Positions 1 through 5,027 of a DNA stretch of 5,027 bases are shown here, piece after piece. Each line of letters starts with the position of its first letter. Positions within the stretch are counted from its first letter, which is position 1. The notes below the pieces were generated by a model, which did no database searches, was not told the DNA's origin, and was given only the letters and a program-made list of their open reading frames with translations. Where the stretch lies: NCBI GenBank assembly GCA_900555195.1, contig USKC01000247.1, positions 1 to 5,027 of the forward strand, in the 5' to 3' direction. Source of the DNA: an uncultured Lachnospiraceae bacterium (GTDB lineage: Bacteria > Bacillota > Clostridia > Lachnospirales > Lachnospiraceae). Position numbers and translations under genes: made by a program.

Positions 1-44
1 TAAATTTCTTTTCCTGCACGATATTCAGTTGTCAAGTTTCGGTT

Positions 45-67
45 GGAATCTCATTCATTGAGATTCC
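45..67. repeat. Perfect 9-bp inverted repeat (hairpin) at left edge
   Basis: Arms GGAATCTCA (45-53) and TGAGATTCC (59-67) are exact reverse complements around a 5-base loop. Neither side is followed by a run of T on the sense strand, so it is not a textbook terminator. It lies 18 bases beyond the hairpin at 86-110, downstream of the rubredoxin gene. It could be a second, backup 3'-end structure for that transcript, or the end of a gene outside the window. Confidence 0.5.
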
Positions 68-85
68 GAGAAGTTATATATGAAT

Positions 86-110
86 ACAGGAACCGAAGAC
101 CGGTTCCTGT
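86..110 (-). terminator. Hairpin terminator candidate downstream of rubredoxin
   Basis: Arms ACAGGAACCG (86-95) and CGGTTCCTGT (101-110) form a perfect 10-bp stem with a 5-base loop. It begins 17 bases after the rubredoxin stop codon on the minus strand. What follows in the transcript (ATTCATATATAACTT) is AU-rich but not a clean U tract. Termination here, or 3'-end protection, is therefore an inference from position and stem strength. Confidence 0.6.
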
Positions 111-127
111 CATCCTGTCCCATGTAA

Positions 128-289
128 TTATTCCGTCTCTGAGAACTGATCTTTGCCTACGCCGCACAGCGGGCATACCCAATCTTCCGGAATATCTTCA
201 AACGCGGTTCCTGCCGCCACTCCGTTGTCCGGATCTCCTGCTGCCGGATCATAAATATAACCGCATACGTCACAAACATATTTTTTCAT
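128..289 (-). CDS. Rubredoxin
   Basis: Small cytoplasmic iron-sulfur electron carrier that binds one Fe through four cysteines. In anaerobes it typically passes electrons from NAD(P)H:rubredoxin reductase to rubrerythrin, flavodiiron proteins or superoxide reductase during oxygen and peroxide detoxification. The 53-residue product has the full family length and both metal-binding knuckles: C6-x-x-C9-G-Y and C39-P-x-C42-G. The conserved Y-D-P-x-x-G-D segment and P-x-D-W-x-C-P are also present. The ATG at 289 is chosen because the protein then begins M-K-K-Y-x-C like other rubredoxins. An in-frame TTG at 331 would add 14 unrelated residues. An AAAGGACAGG ribosome binding region lies upstream of the chosen ATG, and the stop is TAA. 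The gene has its own promoter and is not obviously co-transcribed with the operon upstream. Several rubredoxin paralogues exist in such genomes, so no symbol is given. Confidence 0.95.
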   Translation of the reverse strand: MKKYVCDVCGYIYDPAAGDPDNGVAAGTAFEDIPEDWVCPLCGVGKDQFSETE

Positions 290-352
290 GGTCGATACCT
301 GTCCTTTCTTATAATGTTGTCTTGGTTTCAAGTCTTAACCAAATGATAATTT

Positions 353-381
353 ATTATAACAAAAAAGCCTCCGCAATACAA
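353..381 (-). promoter_or_regulatory. Extended -10 promoter for rubredoxin
   Basis: On the minus strand a perfect TATAAT (353-358) is preceded by TGT, giving the extended -10 form TGnTATAAT. A weak -35 TTGTAT (376-381) lies 17 bp upstream. Predicted transcription start is near 346, giving a leader of about 57 nt before the ATG at 289. The leader could form a small 6-bp hairpin (322-327 with 337-342). The site was found by reading, not by a scoring program. Confidence 0.65.
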
Positions 382-531
382 TCATATCCCATGCAAAATG
401 TTCCTGTCCGGCCATCTTTAGAAAAAGCCGTTCAGGCAACAGAATTTTTCGATATTTTTTCGTTTCCCTTCATAATTATTTTATCTTCTCAACATAGATA
501 TGTCACAATTTTCCTGTATGATAAAAACCAT
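382..531. other. Intergenic stretch with no recognisable gene
   Basis: AT-rich DNA between the rubredoxin promoter and the operon terminators. I see no convincing coding frame on either strand: the long plus-strand open frame across it is antisense to rubredoxin and lacks homology. It holds one interrupted inverted repeat, CCTG-tc-CGGC (403-412) with GCCG-tt-CAGG (427-436), followed on the plus strand by T-rich sequence. That is too weak to call a terminator. Confidence 0.6.
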
Positions 532-547
532 AAAGCCGCAGGGCTTT
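532..547 (-). terminator. Second (distal) terminator of the GH95 operon
   Basis: AAAGCC (532-537) and GGCTTT (542-547) form a perfect 6-bp stem with a 4-base loop. In the minus-strand direction it is followed by ATGGTTTTTATC, a T-rich tail. It sits about 30 bases beyond the stronger hairpin at 577-604, so it probably acts as a backup terminator. T-rich sequence also follows on the plus side, so it may work both ways. Confidence 0.55.
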
Positions 548-576
548 TCAATATAGATACTCTTTTTCATTTCAAC

Positions 577-604
577 AGCCGGCCTCCCCGAAGGGACGCC
601 GGCT
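577..604 (-). terminator. Strong hairpin downstream of GH95 gene, UUCG loop
   Basis: Arms AGCCGGC (577-583) and GCCGGCT (598-604) pair perfectly. After one mismatch, TCCC (585-588) pairs with GGGA (593-596) around a loop that reads TTCG on the minus strand, the very stable C(UUCG)G tetraloop. It starts 20 bases after the GH95 stop codon. No U tract follows directly; the second hairpin at 532-547 supplies the T-rich tail. Confidence 0.65.
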
Positions 605-624
605 TCCTCCCATTTTAGGGGACT

Positions 625-2967
625 TTATGCATGCCCATAACGCCAGGAAACAGAACCTTCCAAACGCTCTTCCTGCCCTCCTTCATAATGAAGGATCACA
701 GTTCCGTTCGTTTTCCCTGTCACCTCGGCATAAATAAGCTTTCCTTTTTCCCATTCCATGCTGACCGTCAGGCCGCCTTTGGAACGCAGCCCTCTCACAC
801 AGCCCTGAGCCAATGCCTCTGGCAGGGCGGGCAGCAGATAAAGATGTGTTTCCATCGTCCCGTCCGGCAGCACCCGCGCGGAATCATCCAGCAGCATGAG
901 CAGGATGCCCGCAGCATTTCCCTGGTTTCCGTCGATCTGGAAAGGATATCTGCAGCGATCGATGTCCGGCGCCTCCGGCTCTTCCAACGTCTCATCGCAA
1001 TGAAATGCCAGATTCATCAGGTTATGAGCGGTGGCATAGCGCAGGCAGTCCTCCAGGCATTCATACGCTTCTTTCCCCTGCCGCAGCCTCGCCCATAAGC
1101 ACATGCGGTAAGCGATCGCCCATCCCGCCGTGGTTCTTCCTCTCATACGCAAAGATTTATGCGCTGCCTGCGCCAGTTCCGGCGTATCCTCCACGGATAT
1201 CAGGCTTCCCGGATAGACGCCCCACAGATGGGAAAGATGGCGGTGATGCGGCAGCGCCTCCGGATACTCCTTTCCCCATTCCATGATCCTGCCGTCCGAC
1301 GCGATCTCCACAGGCGCCAGCTTTGACCGTTTCTCTATCAGTTCCGCGGCAAAGGCTTCATCGTCTTTGAGCACATACTGCGCCTGAATGCAGGAATCCG
1401 CCAGCGCCAGGATCAATTCCCTGTCATAAGCGGGCCCCTCGCAGAGAGAACATCTTCTTCCTTCCTCATCCAGAAACGCATTCTCCGGCGAAGAAGAAGG
1501 GGAGGTGATCAGACGGCCCTGTTCATCTTCCACCAGCATGTCCAGATAAAACTGCATAGCGCCTTTCATCACCGGGTATGCACGCTTCAGATACGCTTCA
1601 TCCTGGGTATAGAGATAATGCTCCCACAGATGATGGCACTGCCATGCCGGGCTTCCGGTTGTGGAGCCCCAGGCCGCATCCTCACAGGGTGAGGTAAATC
1701 CCCATGGGTTGGTGCAGGTATGCGCAAGCCATCCCCTGGCTCCATAATAGGCCATGGCGGTCTTTTTCCCGGGCTCCACCAGTTCTCTGGTCAGTTCCAG
1801 ATACGGGACATGACAGTCGGACAGATTGCCCTTTTCCGCCAGCCAATAGATCATCTGCTGCGCGTTCAGATGCCAGTCTCCGTTCCAGGGCGTCTGGATC
1901 TCATCCGCCCAGATTCCCTGCAGGTTAGCCGGGAGGTCCCCATTTCGGGAAGAACAGATCAGCTGATACCTGGCGAACTGCACATAGAGCGCCGCCAATG
2001 CCGCATCTTTTTCTCCCATCAGAAACCGCTTCAGCCGCTCCGGCGTACTCACTTCCTCTTTTTCTTCCTTCTCATCTCCAAACTGCAGCTGCAGGCTATG
2101 ATACTGCCCTTCATACGCGTCCCGATGGCGTTTCTTCACGTCTTCCCAGCTGCTTCGGCAGGCCTCTTCCAGGTCACATACCGCCGCTTTGACGGGATTG
2201 CCCCCTTTTCTCCCCATAAATCCCGCCAGATCCGTTCTCGCTGTCAGCACGATCCAGGCTTCATCCGCTTCTCTGATATGCAGCCTCTGCCCCTCCGCTT
2301 CCACGCAGCCTCCCCGCGTAAATGCTCCAAGCGCACAGGCGTAACGCACACCTTTATCCGTCCCATAGCCGTCTTCCAGCTGTCCGCTCATCAACAGGCC
2401 CGGAAGCTGCTGCGAAGGCAGTCTCTCCACAAGGAAACGCTCGTCCCTATCCAGGCCGCAGGAAACGCTGATCTGTCCCGGTTCGGAAGCGGACAGATGC
2501 AGCCATATGGCCTCCTGATCCCAGGATACCAGCCATTCTCTCTTATACTCCTTTCCGCCCAGCCGGAAGCGCACATTCACAACGCCCGTATCCAGATCCA
2601 GGAAGCGTTCATAATCCGCAGCGCCGCAGGAATCCTGCCGGCCTGATGAAATCGCCTGAAAATAGGACAGATTCAGCCTGCCAAGCGTCTGATAGCAGCC
2701 AAACGGCACGGTGGAGCCATGCGCATAATTGGTTCCTTTTCCTTTGCAGGTAAAATGCTCTGCAAACAACCTTTCCGCCTCATAATTCTTCCCCTCTGCA
2801 AGGAGCTTCCGGATACGGGGAAGGTATTCCGCCGCGTCCTCCCGATCCGCCTGTTCCTGACTGCCGGACCACATGGAATTTTCGTCCAGTACAGCCTGTT
2901 CCCGCAGCACCTGCCCATATACCAAAGCTCCCAGCCTTCCGTTTCCCACAGGCAGGGCCTCCAGCAT
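625..2967 (-). CDS. GH95-family glycoside hydrolase (probable alpha-L-fucosidase), N-terminus interrupted
   Basis: Family GH95 enzymes are inverting hydrolases, mostly of alpha-1,2-linked L-fucose; some act on L-galactose. No signal peptide is visible, so the protein probably works in the cytoplasm on imported oligosaccharides. The 780-residue frame begins inside the conserved A-L-P-V-G-N-G-R-L-G-A motif (residues 4-14) of the N-terminal beta-sandwich domain. The (alpha/alpha)6 barrel motifs follow: P-A-N-L-Q-G-I-W (346-353), W-x-A-H near 413, L-W-E-H (447-450), T-S-P-S-S-S-P-E-N (488-496), H-x-H-x-S-H-L-x-G (575-583) and Y-P-F-Q-I-D-G-N (674-681). From family knowledge, E495 is the likely acid and D679 the partner of the base. 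The usual N-x-N before M-N-Y-W is altered here (residues 366-375). ATG 2967 is the first usable in-frame start, but a GGAGG lies only 2 nt before it. The better start at 3000 is cut off by a TGA at 2989-2991. It is the last gene of the operon, with stop TAA. Family assignment is firm, substrate is not. Confidence 0.88.
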   Translation of the reverse strand: MLEALPVGNGRLGALVYGQVLREQAVLDENSMWSGSQEQADREDAAEYLPRIRKLLAEGKNYEAERLFAEHFTCKGKGTNYAHGSTVPFGCYQTLGRLNLSYFQAISSGRQDSCGAADYERFLDLDTGVVNVRFRLGGKEYKREWLVSWDQEAIWLHLSASEPGQISVSCGLDRDERFLVERLPSQQLPGLLMSGQLEDGYGTDKGVRYACALGAFTRGGCVEAEGQRLHIREADEAWIVLTARTDLAGFMGRKGGNPVKAAVCDLEEACRSSWEDVKKRHRDAYEGQYHSLQLQFGDEKEEKEEVSTPERLKRFLMGEKDAALAALYVQFARYQLICSSRNGDLPANLQGIWADEIQTPWNGDWHLNAQQMIYWLAEKGNLSDCHVPYLELTRELVEPGKKTAMAYYGARGWLAHTCTNPWGFTSPCEDAAWGSTTGSPAWQCHHLWEHYLYTQDEAYLKRAYPVMKGAMQFYLDMLVEDEQGRLITSPSSSPENAFLDEEGRRCSLCEGPAYDRELILALADSCIQAQYVLKDDEAFAAELIEKRSKLAPVEIASDGRIMEWGKEYPEALPHHRHLSHLWGVYPGSLISVEDTPELAQAAHKSLRMRGRTTAGWAIAYRMCLWARLRQGKEAYECLEDCLRYATAHNLMNLAFHCDETLEEPEAPDIDRCRYPFQIDGNQGNAAGILLMLLDDSARVLPDGTMETHLYLLPALPEALAQGCVRGLRSKGGLTVSMEWEKGKLIYAEVTGKTNGTVILHYEGGQEERLEGSVSWRYGHA

Positions 2968-3000
2968 ATCCTCCGCCGGCCTGTCAAATCATATTTTCAT
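2968..3000 (-). pseudogene. Original GH95 N-terminus, broken by in-frame TGA at codon 4
   Basis: Reading from the ATG at 2998-3000 in the GH95 frame gives M-K-I-stop-F-D-R-P-A-E-D and then M-L-E-A-L-P-V-G-N-G. GH95 proteins commonly start with a segment of the form L-W-Y-D-x-P-A, so these codons look like the true N-terminus. The TGA (2989-2991) stands where Trp (TGG) or another aromatic is usual, one base from TGG. All 21 other Trp codons of the gene are TGG, which argues against a reassigned code. The choice between mutation, sequence error and readthrough cannot be made from the sequence alone. Confidence 0.75.
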
Positions 3001-3005
3001 CTGAT

Positions 3006-3012
3006 CTCCTTT
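3006..3012 (-). promoter_or_regulatory. Ribosome binding site pointing to the GH95 start at 3000
   Basis: AAAGGAG on the minus strand ends 5 nt before the ATG at 3000, an ideal spacing. The alternative start at 2967 has GGAGG (2970-2974) only 2 nt away, which is too close for efficient initiation. This shows that the ancestral start was 3000 and that translation now meets the TGA three codons later. Confidence 0.75.
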
Positions 3013-3027
3013 CCGCATATTGCTTCT

Positions 3028-4017
3028 TTATCTCCACATATCCGCCAGAACTTCATCCAGCCAAAGGGCATTTGTCCCCGCATGCCGGCCATTTTCATCA
3101 CAGATATCCACACGCACATACCCTTCTTTCCCCGTCAGGTCGAACTGGGCCTCCGTGATCTGCTCTCCCCGGCCCGCCGCTTTCCTGTAGCAGTCCCGTC
3201 CCTTCTGGCGGACATAGATCTTCTTTACCGGCGACGTGCGCACGACCAGCTTTCCGTCCCGGATATATGCCTCCTCAATTCTGGGGCCCATGGAAAAATA
3301 GAAATGTCCCTTTTCCAGCGCCTGCATGATGGCGCCATATTCCAGCTTCGGCGCGCGTATCACAACATACCCGCCAAAGGAATCATTCAGCACCGCTCCA
3401 ATCGGCTCCATATCATGATTATCATCCGCTGCCACCGCACACAGCCGCCCCCCGGCGCGGAGCATCTCATCATATGCCTGGGGATGGTATCCGTAAAATC
3501 CTTCCTGCTCACAACCGTGATTATAGATTTCCATGGCCCATAAACCCATAAGCTGCTGATAATCCCTGCAGTCCTGCAAAGACCAATAGGGATGATTATA
3601 GCAGGCCAGAAAACCTTCCTCCCTCATCCGCCAGATATATCCGTTCAGATATTCCATATCCCCATACCGCCTCTCGGGCAAGGGAATTGCCGCCCCCTCT
3701 TCCCTTTTTGCAGGCCGTGTATCATAGAAGTTAAAATGGTACACTTTCTGCTCCGGCCAGTCCTGTCCATTTCTCGGATACTGATCCACATTCACCTCCA
3801 GCGCCGCTATGCTCATAAAATCCGCATCATCCAGCTGTTTATGCCATGCATACTTATTATGATCCGTAAATGCCACAATGGAATATCCTTCTTTTTTATA
3901 CGCCTCTTTGATCTGCTCGGGCGTAAGCTGTCCATCGGAAAGCACCGTATGGCAATGCAGATTCGCCTTATAATCTGTGCCTTCCTGCGGCAGCAGCCAG
4001 AAACATTTCTCTTTCAT
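3028..4017 (-). CDS. PHP-domain metallohydrolase (CehA/McbA-like phosphoesterase)
   Basis: A 329-residue protein with the polymerase-and-histidinol-phosphatase (PHP) fold, a metal-dependent phosphoesterase family. The metal-ligand set appears complete: H21-C-H23, D28 in S-D-G, T-D52-H53, E74 in L-E-V, H94, N-H142-P-Y-W and D199-N-H201. After F-Y-F-S-M-G-P (239-245) a C-terminal region of about 85 residues looks beta-rich, an arrangement I associate with CehA/McbA-type proteins. No signal peptide or membrane segment is visible, so it is likely cytoplasmic. The substrate is unknown; a phosphorylated sugar or nucleotide ester is possible. The ATG at 4017 is chosen over a longer frame because the PHP fold starts right after it and AAGGGGG lies 8 nt upstream. 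The longer frame would overlap the nucleotidyltransferase gene. It lies 16 nt downstream of that gene and 27 nt before the GH95 ATG at 3000. Stop is TAA. Confidence 0.85.
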   Translation of the reverse strand: MKEKCFWLLPQEGTDYKANLHCHTVLSDGQLTPEQIKEAYKKEGYSIVAFTDHNKYAWHKQLDDADFMSIAALEVNVDQYPRNGQDWPEQKVYHFNFYDTRPAKREEGAAIPLPERRYGDMEYLNGYIWRMREEGFLACYNHPYWSLQDCRDYQQLMGLWAMEIYNHGCEQEGFYGYHPQAYDEMLRAGGRLCAVAADDNHDMEPIGAVLNDSFGGYVVIRAPKLEYGAIMQALEKGHFYFSMGPRIEEAYIRDGKLVVRTSPVKKIYVRQKGRDCYRKAAGRGEQITEAQFDLTGKEGYVRVDICDENGRHAGTNALWLDEVLADMWR

Positions 4018-4025
4018 ACAGACGT

Positions 4026-4032
4026 CCCCCTT
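4026..4032 (-). promoter_or_regulatory. Ribosome binding site setting the PHP gene start
   Basis: AAGGGGG on the minus strand lies 8 nt before the ATG at 4017, in the short gap after and partly beside the stop codon of the upstream nucleotidyltransferase gene. This supports the start at 4017 and translation from one polycistronic message. Confidence 0.7.
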
Positions 4033-4033
4033 C

Positions 4034-4822
4034 TTACCATTCAGCCAACAGCGGTCTCGGATACAGCCACCACTGTTCAAAATCCCTGCAATACTGCGTA
4101 TAGAACTGTCCCGGATCCTTCGTCCAATCATAAGTGGTCCAGGACGCATACAGGCTCATGATTTTTTCTGCAAGTTCATCCGTCTGTTCCTCGCAAAATT
4201 GCCTGCACAGTTCCACGATCCCCTCCGGTTTATTCTCCAGCCCTGCCACCGTCTCTTCCAGCCTGCGGTTGCACGGGAAAAGCACCCTGTTTTCCTGCAG
4301 GATCAAGCGGTAAATGCAGTAAACAATCTCGCTGGCAGTACGGATCTTCATATATCCTTCCGGCCTGCAGGCCTTCCAGAAATAATCATAGCTCATATAC
4401 AGGTCGCTGTAAAAAGAAAGCATTTTTTCATCCCGCTCCTTCTCCTGAAATACGGGAATCCTCGCCACCAGTTCTTCTATCTCCGGATCAGAGGAAAACA
4501 ACACCCTGGATTTCACAAAAGAGTTGCGGGTCGGCTCACTTCCTTGATCCGCAGCCTGACGCAGATATTCCTTCGTCATATACTTCACATCAAAATATCC
4601 GCCCTCATAGGTGCAATAACCGAAAATGGATTCTGACGTACGGTTCTCTCTGCGAAGCGCTTCATAACGCTCATCACTCACGATGACCATTCCATCCAGG
4701 TCGGAATCCGGCCGTTCCATTCCCTTGGCCACAGAACCGCCGAACACCAGCGCGATCACGCCCTCCTTCTCCCGGAAGAATTTCTCCATAATTTTCAATG
4801 ATTCTTCATGATGTGGATACAT
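4034..4822 (-). CDS. Nucleotidyltransferase-fold protein, substrate unknown
   Basis: A 262-residue protein with a Pol beta/aminoglycoside-type nucleotidyltransferase domain at its N-terminus. Visible motifs are G28-G29-S30-x-A-x-G, then D41-L-D43 as the first metal-binding pair, and D78 in Y-F-D-V-K as the likely third carboxylate, so the site looks catalytically complete. Residues from about 100 on are predicted helical, with an N-R-R-L-E-E-T-V segment (185-192) of the kind seen in C-terminal domains of stand-alone antibiotic-type nucleotidyltransferases. Such enzymes transfer an NMP from NTP to a hydroxyl of a small molecule. The target here is not evident and resistance should not be assumed. 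There is no HEPN-type R-x4-6-H motif; the only His residues are 4 and 5. The ATG at 4822 has AAAAGGA 5 nt upstream, and the stop is TAA. It is the first gene of the operon with the PHP and GH95 genes. Confidence 0.85.
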   Translation of the reverse strand: MYPHHEESLKIMEKFFREKEGVIALVFGGSVAKGMERPDSDLDGMVIVSDERYEALRRENRTSESIFGYCTYEGGYFDVKYMTKEYLRQAADQGSEPTRNSFVKSRVLFSSDPEIEELVARIPVFQEKERDEKMLSFYSDLYMSYDYFWKACRPEGYMKIRTASEIVYCIYRLILQENRVLFPCNRRLEETVAGLENKPEGIVELCRQFCEEQTDELAEKIMSLYASWTTYDWTKDPGQFYTQYCRDFEQWWLYPRPLLAEW

Positions 4823-4860
4823 ATCTGTCCTTTTATCCCCTTCCTGTCTATCTTCTTCCT

Positions 4861-4896
4861 AAAAAGCACGCTGCCTGGTTCTCTTTGAAACCGGGC
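4861..4896 (-). promoter_or_regulatory. Leader hairpin with T tract upstream of the operon
   Basis: GCCTGGTT (4873-4880) and AACCGGGC (4889-4896) form an 8-position stem, with one C-A mismatch in the minus-strand RNA, and an 8-base loop. Seven bases later comes TTTTT (4861-4865). It lies between the predicted transcription start and the first gene, so it could attenuate transcription. It could also be the terminator of a gene further right. Evidence is structural only. Confidence 0.3.
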
Positions 4897-4921
4897 CCGT
4901 CCGCTTCTATCGGATGACCTC

Positions 4922-4950
4922 ATTCTGCCATATTCACTGGCAGCTTTCAA
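4922..4950 (-). promoter_or_regulatory. Promoter of the three-gene operon
   Basis: On the minus strand TTGAAA (4945-4950, five of six matches to the -35 consensus) is followed 17 bp later by CAGAAT (4922-4927, four of six). A TGG immediately before it gives an extended -10. Predicted start is near 4915, about 93 nt before the ATG at 4822. No better promoter is apparent closer to the gene. Confidence 0.5.
4925..4943. promoter_or_regulatory. Inverted repeat inside the promoter spacer (possible operator)
   Basis: CTGCCA (4925-4930) and TGGCAG (4938-4943) are perfect reverse complements separated by 7 bases. The 19-bp dyad overlaps the -10 element and fills most of the spacer up to the -35, where a bound repressor would block RNA polymerase. 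I do not recognise the motif as the site of a particular regulator. Six-base arms can arise by chance. Confidence 0.35.
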
Positions 4951-4973
4951 CCATATTTACGGAAAAGCCTGTT

Positions 4974-5027
4974 TCAGCCCAAGCCCGCCGTCACTGCCCG
5001 GCCCTCCGCATATGCCGTTTTGCCCCT
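4974..5027 (-). CDS. Possible C-terminal end of an upstream gene (partial)
   Basis: On the minus strand a frame entering from the right edge runs 17 codons to a TGA at 4974-4976 (R-G-K-T-A-Y-A-E-G-R-A-V-T-A-G-L-G). Its GC-rich third positions resemble the neighbouring genes, and the operon promoter starts 24 bases downstream. The fragment is too short to identify. One other frame stays open slightly longer, so this could equally be non-coding. Confidence 0.2.
   Translation of the reverse strand, partial: RGKTAYAEGRAVTAGLG

Noticed and set aside
30..35. Minus-strand TTGACA resembling a -35 box
   Set aside because: No acceptable -10 hexamer at 16-18 bp spacing before the window ends.
290..331. 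TTG-initiated 14-residue extension of rubredoxin
   Set aside because: Rubredoxins start at M-K-K-Y-x-C; the extension is non-conserved and covers the ribosome binding region.
43..618. Plus-strand open frame of 191 codons
   Set aside because: It runs antisense through rubredoxin and AT-rich intergenic DNA with both hairpins, lacks a ribosome binding site and resembles no protein family.
1720..2646. Plus-strand open frame of 308 codons inside the GH95 gene
   Set aside because: Antisense shadow of a well-supported GH95 reading frame; composition is rich in Arg, Pro and Ser with no motif.
2989..2991. TGA as selenocysteine or as a reassigned Trp codon
   Set aside because: The position favours an aromatic residue rather than Sec, and all 21 other Trp codons of the gene are TGG in a GC-moderate genome.
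2719..3543. Plus-strand open frame of 274 codons spanning the GH95/PHP junction
   Set aside because: Antisense to two clear family members and their gene boundary; no family signature.
4018..4149. N-terminal extension of the PHP protein
   Set aside because: It would overlap the nucleotidyltransferase gene by over 100 bases in another frame. The 44 extra residues show no PHP features, and a good ribosome binding site marks 4017.
4034..4822. Nucleotidyltransferase as part of a MNT/HEPN toxin-antitoxin pair
   Set aside because: The protein is much longer than a minimal MNT, has no R-x4-6-H HEPN motif, and its neighbours are metabolic-type enzymes.
4914..5027. Plus-strand frame from ATG 4914 open to the right edge
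   Set aside because: No ribosome binding site, it starts within the predicted operon leader and promoter, and the translation has no recognisable feature.
1..5027. CRISPR array, insertion sequence, tRNA or rRNA
   Set aside because: No regularly spaced repeats, transposase motifs, terminal repeats or RNA-gene signatures were seen on either strand.

Overview
The window looks like part of the chromosome of an anaerobic Clostridia-type Firmicute, most likely a gut Lachnospiraceae relative. This is an inference. It rests on a free-standing rubredoxin typical of strict anaerobes, strong AGGAG-type ribosome binding sites, and moderately GC-rich coding DNA broken by AT-rich intergenic DNA. A cytoplasmic GH95 fucosidase-type enzyme, common in host- and plant-glycan users, also fits. 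All recognisable genes lie on the minus strand, so the window reads from right to left.

Right end to about 2990: an apparent three-gene operon. It begins with a promoter near 4922-4950 whose spacer contains a perfect inverted repeat. A leader of about 90 nt follows, with one hairpin. Next come a nucleotidyltransferase-fold protein (4034-4822), a 16-nt gap, a PHP-domain metallohydrolase (3028-4017), a 27-nt gap, and a GH95-family glycoside hydrolase (625-2967, or 625-3000 if its N-terminus is counted). Two hairpins at 577-604 and 532-547 close the unit. The pairing suggests handling of a fucosylated or related sugar compound together with a phospho- or nucleotidyl-modified intermediate. The joint pathway is not evident from the sequence.

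The most notable point is the GH95 start. The well-placed ribosome binding site and ATG at 3000 open a frame matching the usual GH95 N-terminus (M-K-I-x-F-D-R-P-A-E-D), but codon 4 is TGA where the family commonly has an aromatic residue, often Trp. Beyond it, 780 codons run uninterrupted. This could be a recent TGG-to-TGA nonsense change, a sequencing error, readthrough, or forced internal initiation at 2967. The catalytic N-x-N region of the same enzyme also looks atypical.

Left end (1-381): a 53-residue rubredoxin gene (128-289) with its own extended -10 promoter (353-381), followed by two perfect hairpins (86-110 and 45-67). The stretch between this promoter and the operon terminators is AT-rich and shows no gene.
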